28,244 bases of DNA from CAZVWW01 sp964631265. Its GTDB lineage: Bacteria; Thermotogota; Thermotogae; MWEM01. Under the pieces are notes generated by a model. It did no database searches and was not told where the DNA came from. It saw only the letters and a program-made list of their open reading frames with translations. Below, one piece after another: positions 7,412-15,809 of this stretch (positions are counted from its first letter, which is position 1; each line of letters begins with the position of its first letter). The stretch spans positions 1 to 28,244 of the forward strand of contig CAZVWW010000019.1 of NCBI GenBank assembly GCA_964631265.1, read 5' to 3'. The position numbers were made by a program, and so were the translations under genes.

Positions 7412-7447
7412 ATTAAAAAAGCGTGGCGTTGAGCTGCGCTTTTTTTA
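7412..7447. terminator. Bidirectional terminator between rpsO and the LysM/3D gene
   Basis: The stem AGCGTGGC/GCTGCGCT (7420-7427 with 7433-7440, two wobble pairs, loop of 5) is preceded by six A residues and followed by six T residues. It therefore works on both strands, ending rpsO (+) and the eleven-gene minus-strand run. The stop codon of the minus-strand gene (7445-7447) lies inside the T run. Confidence 0.82.
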
Positions 7448-8827
7448 TTTTTGAGGCAGGTAATAAACAGATGCACTCGTTTTCATCTTAGAAGCCAGCG
7501 TTAAATCCCGTATATATACATCGATCTTATTGCCCTTGATGGCACTCCCCTCATCCTGAACCACGAACACCCCGTCTGATGGCGTGTTCTTCAGCTCAGG
7601 GATATAAATGAGCGTCCCCTTTGGGAAGTATTCCGGGTCTGCAGCAACCGAGTACCATTCCTTTGCAAAAGCACCTTCTTTAACCCTTCTGAAATAGGGA
7701 AAATAAGGAAGATTTCCATCGTCCCATTCGGTATAAAAGGTTATTTCAAACTTCCCCATCTTTTTCAGGAAGAGGTTGAGCGGGTCTCTGTACTCGTTAT
7801 GAATCATTGTCTCAAGTATAAACTCATCGGAAGAAGTCCTGCCGATGGTTTCACCGCCTTTAACCCATTCCCCTTTTTCAACGTCGGGATTGTCCAGTTT
7901 CAGATAGATGAACTTTAAGCTGCTTCCATGGTAAATGACACAATAATCATTTCCGGTATCAATCACTTTACCGGGTAAACTGGCCACGATCCGGGTTCCC
8001 GGATCGGTATCGAAAACAATGCCCCGGGAAAAACCTGCTGACGTCTTCTGACCGAAAAAGGCCTTGATGTCCTCAGGAATAATACTCACTCTACCGGCAA
8101 TCGGGAGTCTGATTCTGTCCTGAAGGGGCGGGAGCTGAATGCGGATCTCATCCCCGCGTCTAATCATTCTCGGATCACTGATCCCGTTGTCCTTCATAAT
8201 CTTTTCCACACCTGAATCCCCGAGACTGAAACTCCCGGCAATCTGACTGAGCGTATCACCCGATTGAACGATATATGTAAATTCACCGCTTAATATCTCC
8301 GGCAGGGATCCGGCATCAACGGTTTCTCTGTTCTTATACATCTCCCATTTAAGCGTTCTGTAATTCTCCCGTAGTAATGACAATTCTCTTTGAAGACGGG
8401 AAACACTATCTCCCTCTGAATAATCCGTTTCAAGAGAGGGCTCTATCTTCCGTGACTTTTTCATCTCCGTGCTGATGAGGGCTTCAATCTCTTCAAGCGT
8501 CGGGATATTCTGTAATTTGTTCAGATTAATACTGGTATTCAAAACTGAGGCATAGGTTAGACTGGCATAAAGTGTGTCCGTAAACTGCCGGTTTCTTTCA
8601 AGGGCTCGTTCCATTTCTTCCAGTGCCAGCGTATTGTCTTCAACACTTTTCTTTAACCCGCGGAATTCCCAGAAAAATTCCTCCACTCTTTGTTGAAGGG
8701 TGTTGAGATCCGCTTCAAGGAGTTGATAACCAAAGTTTTGCCCGGAAGGCTCATCCGTTTCATTAAAGCAAGATGCCAACAGAAAAACAAGACCCAATAG
8801 CAACAGGCAAAAAAGAGTCGTCTTCAC
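7445..8827 (-). CDS. Envelope lipoprotein with LysM, degenerate LytM/M23 and 3D domains
   Basis: The start is GTG 8827, which overlaps the TGA of the upstream DUF2225 gene as GTGA. The protein then begins with a clean lipoprotein signal (MKTT, hydrophobic core, lipobox LASC, lipid Cys20). The 460 residues show a helical, probably coiled-coil part (about 35-170), LysM (184-232, YIVQSGDTLSQIA), an M23-like fold (about 240-352) and a 3D domain (about 395-445). The 3D domain keeps its aspartates at Asp397, Asp425 and Asp436 and the FPKGTLIYIP motif. The M23 part lacks the HxxxD and HxH zinc ligands: FSRGIVFD and METMIHNEYRDP-like sequence stand there, so it should be catalytically dead, like EnvC or NlpD. 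A role in binding or controlling peptidoglycan cutting is likely, with the 3D domain as the possible active part (inference). Confidence 0.82.
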   Translation of the reverse strand: MKTTLFCLLLLGLVFLLASCFNETDEPSGQNFGYQLLEADLNTLQQRVEEFFWEFRGLKKSVEDNTLALEEMERALERNRQFTDTLYASLTYASVLNTSINLNKLQNIPTLEEIEALISTEMKKSRKIEPSLETDYSEGDSVSRLQRELSLLRENYRTLKWEMYKNRETVDAGSLPEILSGEFTYIVQSGDTLSQIAGSFSLGDSGVEKIMKDNGISDPRMIRRGDEIRIQLPPLQDRIRLPIAGRVSIIPEDIKAFFGQKTSAGFSRGIVFDTDPGTRIVASLPGKVIDTGNDYCVIYHGSSLKFIYLKLDNPDVEKGEWVKGGETIGRTSSDEFILETMIHNEYRDPLNLFLKKMGKFEITFYTEWDDGNLPYFPYFRRVKEGAFAKEWYSVAADPEYFPKGTLIYIPELKNTPSDGVFVVQDEGSAIKGNKIDVYIRDLTLASKMKTSASVYYLPQK

Positions 8828-9507
8828 ATTAATTTTGATTCTCTGACCTCCTCCCACAGTGTTTTGCCGGCCTTTTCGTAATGAGAACCCGTTCCCCTGT
8901 ATTCCTTCAGCAGCTTTTCAAGCCATCTGAAGCCCTCTTTTATATGGTTGAGCTGAATATTGAGAGCCGCCAGGAAGAAGATGATCCCGTCGGTGTGTAA
9001 CCCCTTTTTATCATCCTCAAAGGCTCTTTGAAACTGTTTCAACGCCTTCGACATCGATATCGCGGCGTTCTCCTTATCGCCCTGATCGATATAAAACCAA
9101 CTCATTCTGAGGAAGATCTGAGCCAGTTTGTAGGGTATATCAGCATGCACATAGGTCAAGACACCAAGTACGTTGATCTCATGGGCATCCCGGGCAGTTC
9201 TTTCCTCTCCCAGTTCCGGGTTCAACGACTTCATCGCCCTCTCGAGTGATTTTTTGAGTGAATTGAGCTTATCCAGGGAGAGATTCCCCGGGAGATTGTC
9301 AAAATCACTTTCAAAAGCCGTATAATAGCAGTAAGGACAAGTGATAAGATAAAACTTGTCCGGATCCACTCCTTTGTACGTGGGTCTGAGATAAAGATCT
9401 CTCTTATCGATAGATACAGCGTTTGAAAAGACTCTCACTGCCTCGAATTCCTGTTCACAAACCGGACAGTTAAATTCTTTGTACCAGAAAGTCTTTTTTG
9501 CCATCAT
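8824..9507 (-). CDS. DUF2225 family protein
   Basis: This 227-residue protein has an N-terminal pair of CxxC zinc knuckles (Cys14/17 in NCPVCEQEF and Cys57/60 in ITCPYCYY) followed by a helical, TPR-like half ending in a repeat with WLEKLLKEYRG. This matches DUF2225, a family found in clostridia and other anaerobes whose function is unknown. The start is ATG 9507, overlapping the ftsY stop as TGATG; a TTG at 9510 is a less likely start. It couples ftsY to the LysM/3D lipoprotein gene by overlaps on both sides, suggesting fixed stoichiometry. A metal-dependent regulatory or adaptor role is only a guess. Confidence 0.82.
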   Translation of the reverse strand: MMAKKTFWYKEFNCPVCEQEFEAVRVFSNAVSIDKRDLYLRPTYKGVDPDKFYLITCPYCYYTAFESDFDNLPGNLSLDKLNSLKKSLERAMKSLNPELGEERTARDAHEINVLGVLTYVHADIPYKLAQIFLRMSWFYIDQGDKENAAISMSKALKQFQRAFEDDKKGLHTDGIIFFLAALNIQLNHIKEGFRWLEKLLKEYRGTGSHYEKAGKTLWEEVRESKLM

Positions 9508-10415
9508 CAATCATCCGTTTCTTCCAGGATTGCATCTACAAAATCGTGCGGGTTAAACGGCTTGAGATCCTCAAGCTTTTCACCAACACCGATGTATTTA
9601 ATCGGAATCTTAAACTTATTCTTGATTGAGAGCGCAATTCCCCCTTTGGCAGTGCCGTCGAGCTTTGTCAGCACAATCCCTGAAACACCAACTGCATCTG
9701 TAAACTTTTCCGCCTGCATCAAACCGTTCTGACCGGTGGTGGCATCAATCACGAGCAGAATTTCATGGGGTGCTTCAGGAATAACTTTCTTGACCACTTT
9801 GTGAACTTTTGTCAGTTCATTCATCAGATTTTTCTTTGTATGTAGTCTACCGGCTGTATCGATCAGTACGACGTCTTTTTTTCTTGATACAGCATGCTTC
9901 ACGGCGTCATAGGCCACCGCCCCTGAATCAGCGCCGGACTGATGGGCAATCAGGGTGACCTTGGCTCTCTGCTCAGCCCATACTCTCAGCTGGTCAATCG
10001 CTGCTGCTCTGAAAGTATCAGAAGCAGCAAGTACTACTTCACGACCCGAATCCTTCAGGTTTTTGGCAATCTTTCCAATCGTGGTGGTCTTACCAGCACC
10101 GTTCACCCCGATAACACTCACGACAAGCGGCAAGTTTTCAGGCCATTTTAATTCATTATCGCCCTGGAGCATCTCAAGCATGATGGCCTTCAGGGCCTGT
10201 TCCGGATTATCATATTCTTTGTGTGTTTCCTCGAGTCTTTCGATGATCTGCTCACTGCATTCAACACCCACATCCCCCATAATGAGCAGCTCTTCTATCT
10301 CCTCGAGCGTCTCCTCATCGAGTTTACCGAAACGCAGGATCTTTTGTATCTTACCGAATGTGGCATCATGTGTCTTCTTCAAACCCTGTTTTAATTTATC
10401 AAAAAAACCCATCAT
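9507..10415 (-). CDS. ftsY: Signal recognition particle receptor FtsY
   Basis: FtsY is the SRP receptor GTPase that docks ribosome-nascent chain complexes at the membrane. The 302-residue protein has the NG domain only: a helical N part (1-90), G1 GVNGAGKT (103-110), DTFRAAA (133-139), DTAGR (186-190), TKLDG (250-254) and the closing GVGEKLEDLKPFNP. The long acidic A domain of E. coli FtsY is absent, as in many other bacteria. Two ATGs (10415 and 10412) stand together after GAGGAG; spacing slightly favours the second. It lies between cheR and the DUF2225 gene in the long minus-strand run. Confidence 0.96.
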   Translation of the reverse strand: MMGFFDKLKQGLKKTHDATFGKIQKILRFGKLDEETLEEIEELLIMGDVGVECSEQIIERLEETHKEYDNPEQALKAIMLEMLQGDNELKWPENLPLVVSVIGVNGAGKTTTIGKIAKNLKDSGREVVLAASDTFRAAAIDQLRVWAEQRAKVTLIAHQSGADSGAVAYDAVKHAVSRKKDVVLIDTAGRLHTKKNLMNELTKVHKVVKKVIPEAPHEILLVIDATTGQNGLMQAEKFTDAVGVSGIVLTKLDGTAKGGIALSIKNKFKIPIKYIGVGEKLEDLKPFNPHDFVDAILEETDD

Positions 10416-10424
10416 AATCTCCTC

Positions 10425-11219
10425 TTATACCTTCTGATAGAAAAACGGTTCTATAACTTTCAAGCCGATCTGGCGATAGTTAAAGATTCTTTCAGTACTA
10501 CCGACAAACAAAATCCCACCGGGCTTCAAGGCTTTGACAAAGTTTTTGTACAAAACATTCTTTGTCTCCATCTCAAAATAGATGACGACATTCCGGCATG
10601 AAATAAAGTCCAGATCCTTGTCAAAATTCTCCTGAAGCATATTGTGCTTTCTGAAATTGACCCTCGATTTTAACTTCTGACTGACTTCATAACGCTCATC
10701 ATCGACCTTCTTGAAATATTTTTTCATGATATCAACAGAGGTATTTTCAAACGACCGTTTCTCATAAATCCCTTTACGGGCCTTTGCCAAAACACCAGAA
10801 TCAATGTCCGAAGCCGTAATCCTGGCCTGATTAGCCCTCAGTTCCTCGAGAATGATGGCCCAGGTATAGGGTTCTTCTCCACTGGAGCATCCCGCACTCC
10901 AGATCTTAATCCTCGGTCCAACCTTTTTAATCATTTCCGGGAGATATTTCTTCTGAAGCGAAGCCCACTTTTCCGGATTCCTGAAAAACTCTGTCACATT
11001 TATGGTGAGCTTGTCGAGAAACTCATCTTTTAATTTTTCATCATTCATAATCATCTTCATATAATCGCGGTAATTATCAACGTTGTGCTTTCTTAAAAGG
11101 ATATCGGTTCTTCTCTTTACCCTGTGAGGCTTGTATCCGGTCAAATCCAGATCAATCTTTTTTTTAATCTCTGAGACAAACCAGTCGAACTCCGGGTCGT
11201 TCACTTTCTGCAACATCAT
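10425..11219 (-). CDS. cheR: CheR-type protein-glutamate methyltransferase
   Basis: CheR transfers methyl groups from S-adenosylmethionine to glutamates of chemoreceptors. The 264-residue protein has the all-helical N-terminal domain (to about 70), NVTEFFRN (74-81), the SAM-binding loop SAGCSSGEEPYT (108-119), ASDID, and SCRNVVIYF, in the order and length of single-domain CheR. No pentapeptide-binding or TPR extension is present. No chemoreceptor, cheA, cheB or motility gene lies in this window; it sits 9 bases before ftsY within a housekeeping run. The target may be receptors encoded elsewhere or another signalling protein (inference). Start ATG 11219 or 11216; GGAGG spacing fits the second better. 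Confidence 0.92.
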   Translation of the reverse strand: MMLQKVNDPEFDWFVSEIKKKIDLDLTGYKPHRVKRRTDILLRKHNVDNYRDYMKMIMNDEKLKDEFLDKLTINVTEFFRNPEKWASLQKKYLPEMIKKVGPRIKIWSAGCSSGEEPYTWAIILEELRANQARITASDIDSGVLAKARKGIYEKRSFENTSVDIMKKYFKKVDDERYEVSQKLKSRVNFRKHNMLQENFDKDLDFISCRNVVIYFEMETKNVLYKNFVKALKPGGILFVGSTERIFNYRQIGLKVIEPFFYQKV

Positions 11220-11231
11220 ATTCCTCCTTCA

Positions 11232-12371
11232 TCATTCTGCCTCATTAATATCGTTATAGAAATCAAAATTAATCCTGTACTTTGTTCCCAGGGCCAGGCG
11301 AATTGTTTCCTCTAATTCTATTGAAAAAGAGACGAAAAATTCCTCGGCAATCTTAAACGAAAAATCCGAATAAATCAATTCATGATTCTTTCTGCCCTCT
11401 TTCTCCCGGATCCCCACACCAATATTCGAGTCTATCCCGGCGTTCTGATAATGCCAGTAGATGTTAACCCACTTTTCTCTGCCAAGTGAATCATAGGCAA
11501 AAGGGGCAAACTCTCCAACTGTCATTTCCAGGGGACCCATTCCAAATAAGAAAAACGGGGAAAGCACATCCTGAAAAAGGATACCACCTTTAAGATTCAG
11601 AATCCCCTTTTTAAACTGTCCCAATCCCCCGAAAAGGAATCCTTTCCGGATCTCCCCGTTGACGACGGTGGCTGCGTCAGTCGAACGGGGTTCTCTGTAC
11701 TCGTATGCTGCAAATGGTTTTATCGTCAGGTCTTTGTAATGGATGCCGGGTCCGGCGCCAACAGCATAGGTTCTGGAAGCTGAATTGTCGTGAAAACCCT
11801 GTGCCTCAACAGAAAACTGAAGGGAATCAAAACCGAAACCAGGGGAGGAAAAGGCAAAAGACCAGGCCTGCCAGTCCGGGGAACGGGTACCAAAATAAAA
11901 ACCGGCATTCTCATAATCAAACCCGAGATACTTTCTGTCGATATCCGTTTTTGGCAGGAAGAGAAAATCACCATTACTAACCGCCTCAGGACCGAATGTG
12001 AACGTCAGCTCACGGTAACGAACCCGGGCATCCTCAAAATAATCCGCTATCTCTTCATTAGCAAGACTCCAGAATCTCCCGTATTCTTCCTTTTCTGTTT
12101 TGACAACGACACTGAATTTTCCATCAAAAATAAGGAAATTCATTGACGGTTCCACCTTGAAAAACAGGCCGGCTCCTTTATCGCTCGTGTCAAACAGACC
12201 ACCAAACGTTAAATCCACCCATGCCCTTGAATCATCCAGTATAACATCGGGATATTGTAACTCCCAGTCCAGATCCTCAAAATCATCTTCAGCACTAACA
12301 GACACGGAAAAAAGAAGAAAGAAGATGAAGATGAAGCATAAACAGGGGCTTAAAGTCTTTTTCTCAACCAT
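11232..12371 (-). CDS. Secreted protein, predicted outer-membrane beta-barrel
   Basis: This is an unrecognised 379-residue protein. It opens with a strong signal peptide: MVEKK, a long hydrophobic core, and a likely cut after VSVSA before EDDFED. The mature part is full of alternating aromatic/hydrophobic strands (WVDLTFGGLF, GAGLFFKVEPSM, KFSVVVKTEK, YLGFDYENAGFYFG, and the closing FSIELEETIRLALGTKYRINF), typical of transmembrane beta-barrels. It has no C-terminal aromatic residue as in E. coli porins (it ends NDINEAE). It overlaps the 3' end of the PHP gene by 22 bases. With the 122-1051 gene, it supports an outer membrane in this organism. The substrate, if it is a channel, is unknown. Confidence 0.62.
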   Translation of the reverse strand: MVEKKTLSPCLCFIFIFFLLFSVSVSAEDDFEDLDWELQYPDVILDDSRAWVDLTFGGLFDTSDKGAGLFFKVEPSMNFLIFDGKFSVVVKTEKEEYGRFWSLANEEIADYFEDARVRYRELTFTFGPEAVSNGDFLFLPKTDIDRKYLGFDYENAGFYFGTRSPDWQAWSFAFSSPGFGFDSLQFSVEAQGFHDNSASRTYAVGAGPGIHYKDLTIKPFAAYEYREPRSTDAATVVNGEIRKGFLFGGLGQFKKGILNLKGGILFQDVLSPFFLFGMGPLEMTVGEFAPFAYDSLGREKWVNIYWHYQNAGIDSNIGVGIREKEGRKNHELIYSDFSFKIAEEFFVSFSIELEETIRLALGTKYRINFDFYNDINEAE

Positions 12372-13198
12372 GTTTGAACATCCTTAAGGCCACTGCGTGG
12401 ATTCAGTGAAAATTCCGGTTTGTAATAGCCTCTATGATAGTCTGAACCGAGGCTTATCAGCAAATCCAACTCCCGGCAGAATGACCGGTACCTTTGAATT
12501 TCAGATTTTCTGTGAAACGGATGAAAGACTTCAACACCCTCCAAACCCATCTCTTTCAATGTCTTCAAATCCTTTTTTTCAAGTCCTCTTTTACTGCCTC
12601 CGTTTTTGTAATATACACCGGGATGGGCCAAAAACGATATGCCATCGGCTAATTTGATCATTTCTATAGATTCTTCCACCGGAGAATCATTCGGCGGAAT
12701 ATATGCATCACTTTCCCTGCCCACAAAATCGTCTGAAAATGCCTCTGAAAATGTTGTGATATAGCCCTTATCCAAAAGCATCTTTGCAATCTGAGGTCTC
12801 CCCATATAGGATTCACCATATTCTTCTTTAAATTCGTCCGGATCGATATCTACGCCGTTTCTGTATAATCTCTCCACAATTTTAATCAAACGTCTCTTTC
12901 TTTTATCAGATCTCCGTTTAACAAATTCACCAAATAAATGATCATCTTTGTTGAAAAAATATCCGAGTATATGGATCTCCATTCCGGCATAAAGAGACGT
13001 TAATTCTATACCTGGAATCAGTTTCATTTTATTCACTTGTGAAAGTTCTACCAACTGCTTAACACCACTGATCGTGTCATGATCCGCTATGGAAAAAATA
13101 TCCACACAATTATTCTTCAGGATATCGATCATCTCTGCCGGGTTTTTTTCTCCGTCTGAACAATTGGTGTGGACATGCAAATCAAGATTGATTGGCAA
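12350..13198 (-). CDS. PHP-domain phosphoesterase (RNase AM / TrpH-like)
   Basis: This 282-residue PHP domain protein has metal-binding motifs in order: HVHTNCSDG (8-16), ADHDT (38-42), PGIELT (62-67), EIHILGY (74-80), HPG, and the closing GSDYH. The whole length matches the YciV/TrpH group, of which E. coli RnaM (RNase AM) is a 5'-3' exonuclease that trims rRNA 5' ends and cuts pAp (established knowledge); this is the best functional guess. Start TTG 13198, 3 bases after yebC, with only a weak GGAT-like site, so coupling with yebC is likely. Compare bacterial family X and histidinol phosphatases, which lack this motif arrangement or length. Confidence 0.85.
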   Translation of the reverse strand: MPINLDLHVHTNCSDGEKNPAEMIDILKNNCVDIFSIADHDTISGVKQLVELSQVNKMKLIPGIELTSLYAGMEIHILGYFFNKDDHLFGEFVKRRSDKRKRRLIKIVERLYRNGVDIDPDEFKEEYGESYMGRPQIAKMLLDKGYITTFSEAFSDDFVGRESDAYIPPNDSPVEESIEMIKLADGISFLAHPGVYYKNGGSKRGLEKKDLKTLKEMGLEGVEVFHPFHRKSEIQRYRSFCRELDLLISLGSDYHRGYYKPEFSLNPRSGLKDVQTWLRKRL

Positions 13199-13201
13199 TT
13201 T

Positions 13202-13963
13202 TTATCCGATTTCTTCCATTATCTTCTCTAGTTCTTTGTCGTCAATATCAAAATTCGAATGAACACTCTGGACATCGTCGAGCTCTTCAAGTTTTGAAAT
13301 GAGATTCAAAACCTTCTCGGCATCTCTTCCCGAAACCGGAACAGTGTTTTTTGCTTCATAAGTGAATTCTACATCTTTCGGTTGGTATCCGCTCTCTTTT
13401 AACGCATCGGCGACCTGCATCAGATCTTCAGGGGCTGTTGTTATCACGATGGGATCATCGCTGTCGTCAATATCCTCGGCACCTGCTTCAATGGCTTCCA
13501 TCATGAATTCCTCACTGTCGGCAACCTGATCCCTGCTGATGTTCATGGTCCCTTTTTTCTCAAATATCCAGGAAACACTCCCGGCTTCAGCCATATTCCC
13601 CTGATACTTGCTGAAGACATGCCGGATCTCCTGAGCCGTTCTGTTCTTATTATCAGATACAGTTGAAACGAGCATAGCAACGCCACCTGCCCCGTAGCCC
13701 TCGTACATAATCTCTACGTATTCGACACCTTCGAGCTCGCCAGTACCCCTTTTGATGGCTTTCTCCATTGTATCTTTGGGCATGTTGGCATCTTTGGCTT
13801 TATCCATGGCTGAACGTAGTCTTGGATTCGACTCGGGATCGCTGCCTCCCTCACGAGCAGAAACCGTCAGCTCTCTGATGATCTTATTGAATAATGCTGC
13901 GCGTTTCTTGTCCTGGGCCCCTTTACGATGTTTGATGTTTGCCCACTTGTTATGTCCGGACAT
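13202..13963 (-). CDS. yebC: YebC/PmpR family protein
   Basis: This 253-residue protein has the family's N-terminal motif SGHNKWANIKHRKGAQDKKR and the conserved core GGSDPESNPRLR and EGYGAGGVAMLV. YebC was long annotated as a transcriptional regulator; recent work shows it helps ribosomes through proline-rich stretches (established knowledge, recent). The ATG follows AAAGGAGG with six bases spacing. It lies in the long minus-strand run between a PP2C phosphatase and a PHP nuclease-like gene. No ruvABC genes, its usual companions in many genomes, are seen here. Confidence 0.96.
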   Translation of the reverse strand: MSGHNKWANIKHRKGAQDKKRAALFNKIIRELTVSAREGGSDPESNPRLRSAMDKAKDANMPKDTMEKAIKRGTGELEGVEYVEIMYEGYGAGGVAMLVSTVSDNKNRTAQEIRHVFSKYQGNMAEAGSVSWIFEKKGTMNISRDQVADSEEFMMEAIEAGAEDIDDSDDPIVITTAPEDLMQVADALKESGYQPKDVEFTYEAKNTVPVSGRDAEKVLNLISKLEELDDVQSVHSNFDIDDKELEKIMEEIG

Positions 13964-13989
13964 AAAAAACCTCCTTTGTGATTTATCAT

Positions 13990-15444
13990 TTATTGATATT
14001 TTACTACCATAAAAGTTGTGTCGTCGTGCTGTTTTGCTTCGCCCACAAAACGGCTGACTGCGTTTAGTATCTCATCTTTGATCTCCTGCGCTGTTTTGTC
14101 AGCGTTCTTCTTAACAGTCTCTTTAAATCGTTCAAATCCAAATTCTTCTTTTTTGGTATTCCGGGCTTCAGGAATGCCATCCGTATAAACAACGAAGACA
14201 TCTCCTCTTTCCAGCTTAAAGGAATCTTCTATGTATTCCTGGTCCTCGAAGATACCAATCGGGATGCCTCTATTACTGATCTCGAAGAACTCATCTTTCT
14301 TCTTTCTGTACAGAATGATCGGGTCATGGCCTGCATTTGAATAATAGAACGTCCCCTTATCCTCATCCAGGATAATGAACATTGATGTGACGAAACGATC
14401 CGCTATCTCATTTTGGGCAATATGATCGTTGACTCTCCCGACAAGCCCCGGCAGATCGGTGTAGCTTTCAGCCATAATACGCACCGCCGACCTGAATGAA
14501 CTCATCAGAAGCGATGCCGGTATGCCTTTTCCGGAGACATCGGCAACGATGAGAAAAGTCCCGACTTGCATCGGAAAGACATCGTAATAGTCCCCCGCAA
14601 CTTCAACCGCCGGTGAAAAACTGGCGGCAATCTGAACGTTCTCGGGCTGGTAGACCTCTGAGGGCAACAGACTCAACTGGATGTCTTTTGCGATCGAGAT
14701 CTGCTCGTGGAGCCTTTCCTGTTCTATCTTGTCCCGGAGATAGATATAATTCTCCAGGCTGAAGTGGATCTGATTGGCGATGGATTCGAGCAGTTTTCGA
14801 TCCCCCGCTGTGAAGATACTCCCCCGTTCGCGGTTGGCAAGCGTTAAAGCACCGTAACATTCGTTGTTGCCACAAATTGGAATGATGATGAGGGAATTCA
14901 AGAAATCCTCGCCCTGCGGGAAAGCCTCTTTAAGTTGCTCACCCTCCATTATCAGTGTTTTGGGATGATCCGTCTTTAAATACTCAATGATATACCGTTT
15001 ATTCTCTTCGATGTTGTCGTTGATTGGGGAATCTTCCTGAATACTCAAAATAAAATCCTCAAAATCAAGAAAGTCCAAATAGATGCCAATCCCCTCCGAG
15101 GGGATCGAGTTCTTGATGGATTCAATCAGTGTATCAAGGACCTGTGTGGGGTCAAGGGATTTTGACAGTATCTTCGTCACATCGTAGAGCGTTGAGAGTT
15201 CTTCATAAGTCTTGGATATCTCTTCAATCTGGGTTTCAAGCATTATCGAACTCTCTTCCAGCTGATTTTTATATGAGACCAGCTCGTTTTCTATGATCTC
15301 AACCTTTTCTTTTATGAGTGAGAGAAGTTCTTTTTCAGATTTTCCATCAGGCACTTTCACCGTATCTTCAACAGAAGTCCCCGTATAGCCCGTTATTGTC
15401 TGGACTTTTCTGAAAAGTTCATAGATTTCCTCTCTAAGAGGCAT
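13990..15444 (-). CDS. GAF-domain PP2C phosphatase (RsbU/SpoIIE type)
   Basis: This 484-residue signalling protein has three parts: a charged coiled-coil region (about 40-90), a GAF-like sensor domain (about 90-235) and a PPM/SpoIIE phosphatase domain (about 250-484). Key metal-binding residues are visible: AKDIQLSLLP (252-261), GDYYD (284-288), ADVSGKG (301-307), YTDGIPEA (420-427) and the final DDTT. Such enzymes dephosphorylate anti-anti-sigma (STAS) proteins in partner switching (established knowledge). The gene overlaps the 3' end of the adjacent response-regulator gene by 11 bases, so the two are probably one pathway: phosphorylated regulator feeding a phosphatase. No STAS or anti-sigma kinase is in this cluster; candidates must lie elsewhere. 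Confidence 0.9.
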   Translation of the reverse strand: MPLREEIYELFRKVQTITGYTGTSVEDTVKVPDGKSEKELLSLIKEKVEIIENELVSYKNQLEESSIMLETQIEEISKTYEELSTLYDVTKILSKSLDPTQVLDTLIESIKNSIPSEGIGIYLDFLDFEDFILSIQEDSPINDNIEENKRYIIEYLKTDHPKTLIMEGEQLKEAFPQGEDFLNSLIIIPICGNNECYGALTLANRERGSIFTAGDRKLLESIANQIHFSLENYIYLRDKIEQERLHEQISIAKDIQLSLLPSEVYQPENVQIAASFSPAVEVAGDYYDVFPMQVGTFLIVADVSGKGIPASLLMSSFRSAVRIMAESYTDLPGLVGRVNDHIAQNEIADRFVTSMFIILDEDKGTFYYSNAGHDPIILYRKKKDEFFEISNRGIPIGIFEDQEYIEDSFKLERGDVFVVYTDGIPEARNTKKEEFGFERFKETVKKNADKTAQEIKDEILNAVSRFVGEAKQHDDTTFMVVKYQ

Positions 15445-15808
15445 CCCCTATCACCTCTTTTACAGATGTCAAGAGCTGCTTCGGACTGAATGGCTTTGTC
15501 AGGACATCATATGCCCCCAGAGACATCGCCTTGTCTTTATCATCCTCCCCGCCTTTTGCTGTCAGAACAATAACCGGAATATCCTTTATTTCCTCCTGAT
15601 CAGACTTCTTTGAAAGCACACCGAATCCATCCAGTCTCGGCATCATTAAATCCAGGATGATCATGTCCGGATTAAACGACATCATCTTTTCCAACCCGTC
15701 CTCACCGTCAACGGCCTGTCCGATCTCGTACCCGGCCTTCTTTAGATTAAAAACGATTATATTTCTTAAAACACCGGAATCATCCACAACTAACACTTTC
15801 TTTGACAT
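15434..15808 (-). CDS. Single-domain response regulator (CheY-like receiver)
   Basis: This 124-residue receiver domain has the acidic pair at the start (VVDDSG), phosphoacceptor Asp53 in ILDLMMP, a Thr in VIVLTAKG and Lys in LTKPF, all standard. There is no output domain, so it works by protein contact. The start is ATG 15808, preceded by GGGAGG at six bases; a longer frame from 15832 has no ribosome site. It begins one base after the DUF2344 stop and overlaps the PP2C phosphatase gene, which is the likely partner. No histidine kinase is seen in the window. Confidence 0.92.
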   Translation of the reverse strand: MSKKVLVVDDSGVLRNIIVFNLKKAGYEIGQAVDGEDGLEKMMSFNPDMIILDLMMPRLDGFGVLSKKSDQEEIKDIPVIVLTAKGGEDDKDKAMSLGAYDVLTKPFSPKQLLTSVKEVIGDAS

Positions 15809-15809
15809 A

